DNA from: an uncultured Selenomonadaceae bacterium
Lineage (GTDB): Bacteria; Bacillota_C; Negativicutes; Selenomonadales; Selenomonadaceae
Direction: 5' to 3'
DNA: 14,305 bases
NCBI GenBank assembly: GCA_946402475.1
Contig: CAMIWP010000009.1
Coordinates: forward strand, 1-14,305
In this document: positions 7,057 through 14,305 of the stretch, in pieces
Layout: each line of letters starts with the position of its first letter
Position numbering within the stretch: position 1 is the first letter of the stretch
The notes under the pieces: model-generated
Told to the model about the DNA's origin: nothing
The model's input: the letters and a program-made list of their open reading frames with translations, nothing else
The model's database searches: none
Position numbers and translations under genes: made by a program

Positions 7057-8306
7057 CAGCAAAAGGGGTATCTTTTTTTCGCCCGGTCATCCAAGAGCTC
7101 CTGCACAGCCCGAATGACTTGACGGGGAGAGATGCTCCTGGAGCATTCCAGACGGGATGGGGAGCCCTGCGGATGGCGAGGGCAAAAATTGCTGAAATAA
7201 TCCACCCGGTCATCATTCACGCATCCGTGACAGGAAAATCGGTTGTAAACCCGATAGGCCTCGGGGAACTCATGCCAGTAGTAGGAAAAGCCTCCGATGA
7301 GCACGACGGGGCAACGGACGAGATTGGCCAGCCAGGCCAGGCCACTGCTCAGTCCCACGAAGAACTCCGCATGGGCCAGCAGATCGGCCCGGGCCTCCAG
7401 CGGATGATTTCCCGTGAAGTCCTCGGCTTCCTCGGGAAGGGAGACGAGAGGGCCGAAGTCTTGGCATTGCCTGTCCCTGTCGATGCAGAGAACACGGTAG
7501 CCCAGTTCTTTCAGGTGACGGCACAGGATGTTCCAGCCGTCCGGGTAGTGCCACCCCTTGGCCGTGGTGGATGCCTGGACGCCGATGCACACGTAGGGCT
7601 CGGGGATCGCGCGGGGGCCGGGTTCCGGGCGGGGCATGGGAGCCGGGTGGCTGAGGCCCAGCGTGAGCATGCCGATATGATGCAGGGGAACATGATGCCC
7701 GTCCAGGGGCAGGGAAATGAAATGATCCAGTCCCGTGTTCAGGAAATAGGTCGCGTAGGAATCCTCGGGGATGCGCTCCGCAAAGGCCAGATCCGGGTAG
7801 CAGCGACGGGCGATTCCCTGAAGGAAGAGGGGGAGATGGCAGGTGATGCGGGAGCGGTATTTCTCCCGGAAGGCGCCGATGTAGGGAAGAAAGGAAAGGG
7901 CATCTCCCAGGGCGCAGTCGTCCATGGCCGCGAAGCAGACGGATTGCTCTTCGGGGTCGAAAAGATGGGCGAATACAAGGGTCCCGTGGTTGTATACCTC
8001 CACCTGCCAATGGATGTAGTAATTTTCCAGAGAGACCAGGATGGTCTCCGATGCCGTTTCGTCGAGGAATAACGTTTCCGTATCCCAGTCGGAGATCCTG
8101 ACATGCCAGTCCCCGGCGGGAAGCTGAAGGCGCAGGCCGCAGTTGAAGTCGAGGCGCAGACCGGGGATGCCGGTCTCGCCGGTGACAGCTCCGATCCAGC
8201 CGTTCAGACGCGCGCTTTTCTTCATCTGGGAGAGGACGAGATCCTCCTTTGACATGGTGGCGCTGTGGCAGTTGAAGAATCGGATGGGATAGGGAAATGC
8301 GCTCAT
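7056..8306 (-). CDS. Autotransporter strand-loop-strand O-heptosyltransferase (Aah/TibC-like)
   Basis: 416 aa, cytoplasmic. Enzymes of this family transfer heptose from ADP-heptose to serines in the repeat units of autotransporter adhesins before secretion. A family-like sugar-nucleotide segment reads GVQASTTAKGWHYPDGWN (about residues 245-262), followed by LKELGYRVLCIDRD. The C-terminal half has the iron-binding cysteine motif known from TibC: C359-x2-C362-x12-C375-x12-C388, within CHGC, FCPRHPQG and LECSRSI. The N-terminal ~110 residues resemble the family's beta-rich domain. The start is ATG 8306, because GGAGGA lies 5 nt upstream; TTG 8321 would place that site inside the gene. It is convergent with queF and divergent from the first kinase. 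No autotransporter lies in the window, so its acceptor must be encoded elsewhere. I recognise the family with good confidence; the acceptor is unknown. Confidence 0.88.
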   Translation of the reverse strand: MSAFPYPIRFFNCHSATMSKEDLVLSQMKKSARLNGWIGAVTGETGIPGLRLDFNCGLRLQLPAGDWHVRISDWDTETLFLDETASETILVSLENYYIHWQVEVYNHGTLVFAHLFDPEEQSVCFAAMDDCALGDALSFLPYIGAFREKYRSRITCHLPLFLQGIARRCYPDLAFAERIPEDSYATYFLNTGLDHFISLPLDGHHVPLHHIGMLTLGLSHPAPMPRPEPGPRAIPEPYVCIGVQASTTAKGWHYPDGWNILCRHLKELGYRVLCIDRDRQCQDFGPLVSLPEEAEDFTGNHPLEARADLLAHAEFFVGLSSGLAWLANLVRCPVVLIGGFSYYWHEFPEAYRVYNRFSCHGCVNDDRVDYFSNFCPRHPQGSPSRLECSRSISPRQVIRAVQELLDDRAKKRYPFC

Positions 8307-8311
8307 GATTT

Positions 8312-8317
8312 TCCTCC
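8312..8317 (-). promoter_or_regulatory. Ribosome binding site deciding the heptosyltransferase start
   Basis: On the minus strand GGAGGA lies 5 nt before ATG 8306. It is a near-ideal Shine-Dalgarno site and rules in favour of ATG 8306 over the in-frame TTG at 8321. Confidence 0.8.
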
Positions 8318-8334
8318 GCAATGGTTTTTCTTTG

Positions 8335-8363
8335 ATGGTATGGATTCGGGGAATCCTTGGAAA
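8335..8363 (-). promoter_or_regulatory. Candidate promoter of the heptosyltransferase gene with dyad in the spacer
   Basis: On the minus strand TTTCCA (8363-8358) and TACCAT (8340-8335) are 17 nt apart, each 4/6 to consensus. The predicted start near 8328 gives a leader of about 22 nt. The 17-nt spacer consists of a perfect GGATTC-N3-GAATCC dyad (8342-8356) plus one base on each side, a classic place for a repressor or MerR-type regulator to bind. Box matches are modest, so the call is tentative. Confidence 0.38.
8342..8356. promoter_or_regulatory. 15-bp inverted repeat, possible operator
   Basis: GGATTC (8342-8347) and GAATCC (8351-8356) are perfect 6-bp arms around GGG. A second dyad, GGGAA-T-TTCCC, lies at 8380-8390. 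Both are in the divergent intergenic region between the heptosyltransferase and the first kinase. Neither is followed by a T run, so they are not terminators. An operator role is inference. Confidence 0.35.
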
Positions 8364-8428
8364 ATCCTGCCGGGGGAAGGGGAATTTCCCATCGGCGGAG
8401 AATTGTGTTGTGAAGCGTTATAACATCT

Positions 8429-8435
8429 GGGGAGG
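8429..8435 (+). promoter_or_regulatory. Ribosome binding site supporting a TTG start of the first kinase
   Basis: GGGGAGG lies 9 nt before TTG 8445. The alternative ATG 8478 has GGGAG only 3 nt upstream, which is tight, so TTG 8445 is preferred. Confidence 0.55.
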
Positions 8436-8444
8436 TGCGTTCCC

Positions 8445-11246
8445 TTGAGAAATCCTGTGGGAATTTTGCGGGAGTCCATGGTACGCCGCATAGCGGCCCG
8501 AGCCGTGATCGAGTTCGCTCTTTGCGTCGCGGTGATTTTCCTTGTGGGCAGCATTGTGTGGCACAGGGTGGACGAGCATCTCAACACGGCTATGGAGCAG
8601 GCGGTGGCGCGGCAGATCAACACCCTGGCTCATTCCCTCGGCCAGCAGTTCCGCCAGCAGCTTCAGGAGATGGAATACGGGGCCTGGCTGGTGGGACATG
8701 AGCGGCTTTCCGCCGAGGAACTGGTGAATGCCTTTCACAGCCGGAACGATGGCAACGGGGGGATCACGGTGGGGGTCTGTACCCGGGACGGCAGCTTGGT
8801 GGCCGGGACGCTTCCGCCGGGACAGACGGACGAGACCCTTGCCCAAAGGAATTTCCGGGGGGAGAGCGCCATCTCCTATTGGGAAAATCGGGGATTGATG
8901 TTCACGGCTCCCGTCTTCGGCGAGGAGGGGCGGGTGCAAAGCGTCTTTTACAAGCTCTACGACAACGCGGCCATGCTGGAGCAGTTCAACCTCCTGAGTT
9001 ATGACGGCGAAGGGAGCGTCATGCTCTTTGACGAAACAGGCCCCTTGGGGGCGCTGACAAGGGGCCGGGCCGATACCCTCTCCGGGGACTGGATGTGCAC
9101 GGATCCGGAGGTCCACGATTCGTTTCGCCGGATCTGGGCCGAGGTGGGGGAGCAGGGCAGCGGCGCCCTGCACTTGAAATACCGGAAGGAACACTATTTC
9201 ATCTTCGGCGCCAAGGTACCCAACACGGACTTCCTGATCATGGGACATGTGCCCTGGATGGCGGTGGCGGGGGCTGTCCACGATATCTACTTCGTCATGC
9301 TGGTGGCCTTCGGGGCGCTCTTGTGCTTCGTCATCATGTTTGCCCGCTACGTGTTCATGGCGCGGCTCCGGGCACGGGAGAGCGAGGAACTGAAGGCGGA
9401 GAAGCTTCAGGCGGACGCGGCGAACCGGGCCAAGAGCGAATTTCTCTCGAACATGAGCCATGAGATCCGCACTCCCATCAACGCAGTGCTGGGCATGGAT
9501 GAGATGATCCTTCGGGAGAGCAGGGAGCAGCCCATTCTGGAGTACGCGGAAAACATCCGCGTTGCGGGAAACAATCTTCTGGGTCTTGTGAACGACATTC
9601 TGGACTTTTCCAAGATCGAGGCGGGGAAGATGGACATCATCCCCGTGGAATACGCCTTGAGCTCCGTCCTCAACGACCTTGTGAACATGATACAGAAGCG
9701 GGCGGAAAAAAAGGGACTGGAATTCATTGTGAAGGCCTCGCCGGAGCTGCCCAGCATGCTTTACGGGGATGAGATCCGCATCAAGCAGGTGGTGACGAAC
9801 ATCCTGACCAACGCCGTGAAGTACACGGAAGCGGGCAGCGTGACTCTATCGGTGGACTTCGAGCGGCAGGGAGAGGACATCCTCCTGAAGTTCAGCGTGA
9901 AGGACACGGGCATCGGCATCAAGGAGGAGGACATCGGGAAGCTCTTCAGCGCCTTTGAGCGCATTGAGGAGAAGCGCAACCGCTCCGTCGAGGGCACGGG
10001 TCTCGGCATGAACATCACTCAGAGGCTCCTGGCTCTCATGGGATCGAAGCTGGAGGTGGAAAGCGTCTACGGGGAGGGTTCCGATTTCTCCTTCCGCTTG
10101 GTCCAGAAGGTCATGAACTGGGAACCCATGGGAGACTTTGAGGAATCCCACAGGAACAGCCTTCGGCAGCACAAGGTGTATCGGGAGAGCTTCCTGGCGC
10201 CGGAGGCGCACATCCTCGTGGTGGACGATACGGTGATGAACCTCACCGTCATCAAAGGACTGCTGAAGCAGACAAAGGTTCAGATCGACACAGCGGAAAG
10301 CGGCTATGAGTGCCTGAAGCTGGTACAGAAAAAGAAATACGACATCATCTTCTTGGATCACCGCATGCCGGGAATCGACGGCATCGAGACTCTCAAGCGC
10401 ATGAGGGAGCTCCCGGAACATCTCAACGGGGATACGCCGGTGATCTCTCTGACGGCCAATGCGGTTTCCGGCGCAAGGGAAACTTACATCCAGGCAGGAT
10501 TTCACGATTATTTGACGAAACCTATCAGTAGTACGCAACTCGAGGAAATGATGCTGAAATACCTGCCGAAGGAAAAGGTGGAAGAGGTCTCGGGCGCACA
10601 GACGGGTCCGTCGGAGGAAGATACAAAGCTTCCGCAGTGGCTGGAACAGGCCGATTGCCTGGACACGGCGGAAGGCATCCGTCACTGCGGTTCCGTGGAG
10701 GCATACATGGATGCCCTGACGGTATTTGCCGAGTCGGTGAGGACCGGAGCGGAGGAGATCGCCCGCTTTTTCGATGAAAAGGATTGGAAGAATTTCACCA
10801 CAAAGGTTCACGCTTTGAAGAGTACGGCCCGGGTCATCGGGGCGAAGGAATTGTCGGAAAAGGCACGGCGGCTGGAGGACGCGGGGAACAACGGCTATCT
10901 GGAGGAAATCGACCAGGACACGCCGGGACTTCTGTCCCTTTACCGCACCTATCTGGACCGCCTGGCTCCCCTGTGCGGGACGGAGCAGGACGATGCAGAG
11001 AAGCCTCCCATCCGCCCGGAGGAGTTGGCCGAGGCTTACGATACCCTGCGGGATGTGGTTGGCTCCTTTGACTACGACAGCCTGAAATTCGTCGTGGATT
11101 CCCTGGGGCAGTACCGTCTGCCGGAGGATGAAAGGGAACGCTGCCGGGCCATTGCGGAGGCGGCTGCCGTGCCGGATTGGGATAGGTTGAAGGACCTACT
11201 GAAGGGGGATTCCCATCCCGTTAATGATGGAAGGATAAAGGAGTAG
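8445..11246 (+). CDS. Membrane hybrid histidine kinase: sensor-HisKA-HATPase-REC-Hpt
   Basis: 933 aa. TM1 is at about residues 21-40, an extracytoplasmic sensor at about 41-279 (Cache-like by its layout and a VFGEEGRVQSVFY strand; fold not proven), and TM2 at about 280-306. HisKA follows with phospho-accepting H339 in SHEIRTP, then HATPase at about 438-555 with N box VTNILTNAVKYT and glycine boxes DTGIGI and GTGLGM. The receiver at about 587-705 has acidic pair D594-D595, phospho-Asp D638 in FLDHRMPG and the switch lysine in LTKPI. An Hpt domain has H789 in KVHALKS. A further ~60-residue helical tail follows (FDYDSL, then YRLPED and PDWDRL). This is a full internal phosphorelay, H339 to D638 to H789, needing an outside response regulator that is not in the window. 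The start is TTG 8445; ATG 8478 is possible. The second kinase gene follows after 5 nt and shares the chassis. Confidence 0.93.
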   Translation: MRNPVGILRESMVRRIAARAVIEFALCVAVIFLVGSIVWHRVDEHLNTAMEQAVARQINTLAHSLGQQFRQQLQEMEYGAWLVGHERLSAEELVNAFHSRNDGNGGITVGVCTRDGSLVAGTLPPGQTDETLAQRNFRGESAISYWENRGLMFTAPVFGEEGRVQSVFYKLYDNAAMLEQFNLLSYDGEGSVMLFDETGPLGALTRGRADTLSGDWMCTDPEVHDSFRRIWAEVGEQGSGALHLKYRKEHYFIFGAKVPNTDFLIMGHVPWMAVAGAVHDIYFVMLVAFGALLCFVIMFARYVFMARLRARESEELKAEKLQADAANRAKSEFLSNMSHEIRTPINAVLGMDEMILRESREQPILEYAENIRVAGNNLLGLVNDILDFSKIEAGKMDIIPVEYALSSVLNDLVNMIQKRAEKKGLEFIVKASPELPSMLYGDEIRIKQVVTNILTNAVKYTEAGSVTLSVDFERQGEDILLKFSVKDTGIGIKEEDIGKLFSAFERIEEKRNRSVEGTGLGMNITQRLLALMGSKLEVESVYGEGSDFSFRLVQKVMNWEPMGDFEESHRNSLRQHKVYRESFLAPEAHILVVDDTVMNLTVIKGLLKQTKVQIDTAESGYECLKLVQKKKYDIIFLDHRMPGIDGIETLKRMRELPEHLNGDTPVISLTANAVSGARETYIQAGFHDYLTKPISSTQLEEMMLKYLPKEKVEEVSGAQTGPSEEDTKLPQWLEQADCLDTAEGIRHCGSVEAYMDALTVFAESVRTGAEEIARFFDEKDWKNFTTKVHALKSTARVIGAKELSEKARRLEDAGNNGYLEEIDQDTPGLLSLYRTYLDRLAPLCGTEQDDAEKPPIRPEELAEAYDTLRDVVGSFDYDSLKFVVDSLGQYRLPEDERERCRAIAEAAAVPDWDRLKDLLKGDSHPVNDGRIKE
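10257..10316 (+). repeat. Near-identical 60-nt patch shared by the two kinase genes, copy 1
   Basis: This receiver-domain segment matches 13457-13516 at 58 of 60 positions, while the sequence just before and after is only about three-quarters identical. It encodes GLLKQTKVQIDTAESGYECL. It is the strongest DNA-level trace of duplication or gene conversion that I found between the two genes. Confidence 0.75.
11237..11243 (+). promoter_or_regulatory. Ribosome binding site of the FIST kinase inside the preceding gene
   Basis: AAAGGAG ends 8 nt before ATG 11252 and occupies the last sense codons of the first kinase gene. This indicates cotranscription and probably coupled translation of the two kinases. 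Confidence 0.75.
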
Positions 11247-11251
11247 ATCCC

Positions 11252-14200
11252 ATGATCCAGGATAACTACCTCATACCCATAGTCATGGGAGAGCCGTGCC
11301 TTGAGGTTCTGGGGCGCCTTGGGACGCGCTTGGAGGCCATCGGCGGCTCCCGGGCATATCGGGAGGCGGAGAGCGTCTACATAAGGCTGCTTTTCCCCCA
11401 GATTCCAACGAAGGAAGCGGAGGAGATCGGCAATTTTGTCCGGGAGCGGCTGCCCAAGGCAGTGGTGGCCGGCATTTCCATGACCATGTTCCCGAGGGAG
11501 TCGGAGAAGGTATTTCTGCACATGAACTGCTCCTATTTCTCCCATGGGAAGATCACCCTTTTGGAGCACGCCGGCCGTCCTGCCCACTACAAGACGGCGG
11601 GACGGAATTTCGGGCGCAGGATCGCCCAGATGGAGCAGGTCAAGGGCGTGGAGATTTTCTGCGTGGGACTCAACATCGACGTTTCCCGGTTCATCATTGG
11701 GGTCTCGGAAGAGAATGGGGAGATCCCCTTTTTCGGTTCCCTGGCCGGCTCCTTCATCGACCATGACCTGGAGCTGGGGAGCAGCTACACCAGCGTCTTC
11801 GAGCAAGGCATGCCGCTGGTATGCTACATCTTGGGCAATAAGCTCTACGAGACGGGCCTCGTCATGGTGGTGTTCTCCGGGGAGGAGCTGCACGTCCAGG
11901 CTTCCAGTCTTCTCGGATGGAAGCCCCTGGGCAAGGAACTCATCGTCACCAAGGCCATCAGCAGGACCTGTATTGCGACCATCAATCACCTGCCCGCCAC
12001 GGAGATCTACCGGAAGTACCTGAAGGTCCCTCCCGATGACAGGTTCTTGGAAAACGTCTGCGAATTTCCCATGATCACGGAGCGGGACGGGTATCTCATC
12101 GCCCGGACCCCGCCTTTGATTGCCCCCGACGGGAGGCTGTATTTCAACGCGGATGTCCATGAGGGGGAAAGGTATCGTCTCTCCTATGCGAACCCCGACG
12201 AGCTCCTGAGGGAGACGTGGGAGGCCAGCGAGAGAATGAGGGAATTTTGCCCGGAGGGGATCTACATTTGCGCCTGCGTCAATCGACTGGTGGTCCTGAA
12301 GGAAGAGGCCTCCCGGGAAATCCAGGATTACAAGCGTCTCCAGCCCCAACTGGCCGCCTGCTACGGCGCGGGGGAGATCTTCCGCCATGAGGGCAAGGGC
12401 GGAGTCCTCAACAGTTCTTTCGTGGTTGTGGGCATGCGGGAGGGGACGTGTTCCCCGAGGGAGGAGGCGGCGCATGGGAGCTCGGCGAAAAAGAACGCCA
12501 TCTGTTGCAAGACCATTCCCCTTTCCACCCGCCTTGCCACTTTTTTGGATGCCACCACCAAGGAATTGAAGGAGTCCAACCGGGAGCTCAAGGACATGGC
12601 GGAAGCCGCCAAGGCCGCCAGTGTGGCAAAGTCCCAGTTCCTCTCGAATATGAGCCATGAGATCAGGACCCCCATCAATGCCATCCTCGGCATGGACGAG
12701 ATGATCCTTCGGGAGGCCACGGAACCGGCCATTCTCGAGTACGCGGAAAACATCCGCATGGCAGGGAGCAATCTCCTGGGACTCATCAATGACATCCTGG
12801 ACTTCTCGAAGATCGAGTCCGGGAAGCTGGACATCATTCCCGTGGAGTATGCTCTGGACTCCCTTCTCAACGATCTCGTGAACATGGTGCGGATCCGCGC
12901 GGAGGAAAAGGGACTGTGCTTCACGGTGAAGAGCGCCCAGGAGATTCCCAGCGTCCTCTACGGGGATGAGATACGCATCAAGCAGGTCATCACCAACCTT
13001 CTCACCAATGCCGTGAAATACACGGAGCACGGGTTTGTGCTCTTTTCCGTGGAGCATGAGAAGCTGGGAGGGGACAGGATCCTCCTCAAGGTGAGCGTCA
13101 GGGACACGGGCATGGGCATCAAGGAAGAAGATATGGATCGGCTCTTCCATGCCTTCGAGCGCATCGAGGAGGAGCGGAACCGTTCCATCGAGGGTACGGG
13201 CCTTGGCATGAACATCACCCGGCAGCTCTTGTCCCTCATGGGGACGAAGCTCCATGTGGAGAGCGTTTACGGGAAGGGGACCACCTTTTCCTTCGCTTTG
13301 GAGCAGAAGGTGATGGACTGGAGGCCCATGGGGGATTTCGATGAGGCTTATCATCGTTCCCTTGCCAGCCACAAGGAGTACAGGGAACGTTTCACCGCGC
13401 CGGAGGCACGCATTCTGGTGGTGGACGACACCGACATGAACCTCACGGTGGTCAAGGGACTGCTGAAGCAGACAAGGGTTCAGATCGACACGGCGGAAAG
13501 CGGCTATGAGTGCCTGGAGAGGATCCCTCAGAGAAAGTACGACCTTATCTTTTTGGATCACCGCATGCCCGGCATGGACGGCATTGAGACGCTGCGCCGC
13601 ATGAAGGCGTTGACGGGAAATCCGAACGAGGAGACGCCGGTGATCGCCCTCACGGCCAATGCCGTTTCCGGCGCCCGGGAGGAATACCTCGCCGAGGGAT
13701 TCAAGGACTATCTGACCAAGCCCATCGACAGCTATCAGCTGGAGTCCCTGCTCCTGAAGCATCTGCCGCCGGAAAAGGTGACGGAGGGCGGCGGCGCTCC
13801 TCCGGCAGCTCCGGCAGATCCGATTGCCCCGGCGTCTCCTGCCCTGCCGGAATGGCTGTTACAGATGCCGGGGCTGGACACCGGATCCGGCATTCTCTAC
13901 TGCGGTTCCGCGGATGCCTACCTGGATGCCTTGACGGTCTTTGCGGAGGCCATAGTCCCCGGGGCGAAGGAAATCGCCCGCTACTATGAGGCGGAGGACT
14001 GGAAGAACTTCACCACGAAGGTCCATGCCCTCAAGAGCAGCGCACGGATCATCGGAGCCATGGAATTGTCCGATCAGGCCAAGGAGCTTGAGGCGGCAGG
14101 CAACCGGGGGGACATCGAGAAGATCCGGAGCTCTGCGGATGATCTTTTGCAGCGCTACCTGGCCTATGCCTTCCGACTGGAGCCCCTCTGCAAAACCGAG

Positions 14201-14305
14201 GAGACGGAGAACCGGCCCCTGATCGACAAGGCGACTCTGGCGGAAGCCTATGAGACCCTGCGGGAAGTGGCAGCATCCTTTGACTATGACAGCATGCTGT
14301 TTGTC
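11252..14305 (+). CDS. Cytoplasmic FIST-domain hybrid histidine kinase (3' partial)
   Basis: 1018 codons are open from ATG 11252 to the window end with no stop, so the gene is cut off; by alignment with the first kinase about 50 codons are missing. No membrane segment is seen. Residues about 30-390 look like FIST_N plus FIST_C, a sensor fold proposed to bind small ligands. Evidence includes the FFGSLAGS segment (with D of IDHDL soon after) and the closing block with Y371 then GEIFRHEGKGG, typical of FIST_C. A helical linker (about 430-460) leads to HisKA with H469 in SHEIRTP, HATPase at about 568-685 (DTGMGI, GTGLGM), a receiver at about 718-840 with D725-D726 and phospho-Asp D769 in FLDHRMPG, and Hpt with H925 in KVHALKS. 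The C-terminal helical tail begins (FDYDSM) as the window ends. It starts 5 nt after the first kinase, whose kinase-to-Hpt half it closely resembles. The FIST ligand and the downstream regulator are unknown. Confidence 0.9.
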   Translation, partial: MIQDNYLIPIVMGEPCLEVLGRLGTRLEAIGGSRAYREAESVYIRLLFPQIPTKEAEEIGNFVRERLPKAVVAGISMTMFPRESEKVFLHMNCSYFSHGKITLLEHAGRPAHYKTAGRNFGRRIAQMEQVKGVEIFCVGLNIDVSRFIIGVSEENGEIPFFGSLAGSFIDHDLELGSSYTSVFEQGMPLVCYILGNKLYETGLVMVVFSGEELHVQASSLLGWKPLGKELIVTKAISRTCIATINHLPATEIYRKYLKVPPDDRFLENVCEFPMITERDGYLIARTPPLIAPDGRLYFNADVHEGERYRLSYANPDELLRETWEASERMREFCPEGIYICACVNRLVVLKEEASREIQDYKRLQPQLAACYGAGEIFRHEGKGGVLNSSFVVVGMREGTCSPREEAAHGSSAKKNAICCKTIPLSTRLATFLDATTKELKESNRELKDMAEAAKAASVAKSQFLSNMSHEIRTPINAILGMDEMILREATEPAILEYAENIRMAGSNLLGLINDILDFSKIESGKLDIIPVEYALDSLLNDLVNMVRIRAEEKGLCFTVKSAQEIPSVLYGDEIRIKQVITNLLTNAVKYTEHGFVLFSVEHEKLGGDRILLKVSVRDTGMGIKEEDMDRLFHAFERIEEERNRSIEGTGLGMNITRQLLSLMGTKLHVESVYGKGTTFSFALEQKVMDWRPMGDFDEAYHRSLASHKEYRERFTAPEARILVVDDTDMNLTVVKGLLKQTRVQIDTAESGYECLERIPQRKYDLIFLDHRMPGMDGIETLRRMKALTGNPNEETPVIALTANAVSGAREEYLAEGFKDYLTKPIDSYQLESLLLKHLPPEKVTEGGGAPPAAPADPIAPASPALPEWLLQMPGLDTGSGILYCGSADAYLDALTVFAEAIVPGAKEIARYYEAEDWKNFTTKVHALKSSARIIGAMELSDQAKELEAAGNRGDIEKIRSSADDLLQRYLAYAFRLEPLCKTEETENRPLIDKATLAEAYETLREVAASFDYDSMLFV
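13457..13516 (+). repeat. Near-identical 60-nt patch shared by the two kinase genes, copy 2
   Basis: This is the partner of 10257-10316, exactly 3200 nt downstream in the same orientation. The two differences (at 13476 and 13492) are both A-to-G; the first changes Lys to Arg and the second is silent. Confidence 0.75.

Noticed and set aside
7119..8072. A 317-codon plus-strand frame opposite the heptosyltransferase
   Set aside because: It begins right after the queF terminator, but its translation is low-complexity Gly/Asp/Glu-rich with no recognised domain, while the minus strand encodes a conserved enzyme with a good ribosome binding site.
8419..8424. TATAAC as the -10 box of the first kinase gene
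   Set aside because: No -35 box lies 16-18 nt upstream and transcription would start inside the ribosome binding site, so it is unlikely to be the main promoter.
11072..13762. An 896-codon open frame on the minus strand opposite the two kinase genes
   Set aside because: It is antisense to well-conserved kinase, receiver and FIST domains, its translation shows no recognisable domain, and such long antisense frames are common in GC-rich genes with strong codon bias.

Overview
The window (about 58% GC by eye, densely coding) looks like a chromosomal segment of a diderm Firmicute of the Negativicutes, most likely a Selenomonas-like member of the Selenomonadaceae. This is an inference. The division and wall genes (ftsEX, M23 hydrolase, ctpA) and a short B. 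subtilis-type QueF look Firmicute. An Aah/TibC-type autotransporter heptosyltransferase needs an outer membrane and an ADP-heptose pathway. No mobile element, CRISPR array, tRNA or rRNA is visible, and no gene-free stretch exceeds 300 bases.

Region 1 (1-3254, + strand) is a cell-division and envelope operon: the last codons of ftsE, then ftsX, a secreted coiled-coil M23 peptidase of the EnvC type, and the S41 processing protease CtpA. ftsE/ftsX overlap and the M23 start sits 17 nt after the ftsX stop, so translation is probably coupled. FtsEX is expected to gate the M23 hydrolase at the septum. Region 2 (3255-4725) is a single Na+-dependent NSS-family transporter.

Region 3 (4757-7056, + strand) is a two-gene unit with a good housekeeping promoter at one end and a strong intrinsic terminator at the other. 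It encodes a PAS-GGDEF-EAL protein (degenerate GGDEF, intact EAL, so probably a c-di-GMP phosphodiesterase), followed 2 nt later by queF of queuosine synthesis. Region 4 (7056-8306, - strand) is a lone autotransporter O-heptosyltransferase with the family's four-cysteine motif; no autotransporter acceptor lies in the window. A 138-nt divergent intergenic region with two short dyads separates it from region 5.

Region 5 (8445-14305, + strand) holds two tandem hybrid histidine kinases with the same chassis (HisKA, HATPase, receiver, Hpt, unnamed helical tail) but different sensors: a membrane-anchored extracytoplasmic domain in the first and a cytoplasmic FIST domain in the second. The second gene runs off the window end roughly 50 codons before its expected stop. 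The pair looks like a duplication with sensor swapping, and one 60-nt patch in the receiver is nearly identical at DNA level. The most noteworthy items are this kinase pair, the orphan heptosyltransferase and its possible operator, and the pairing of a c-di-GMP gene with queF.
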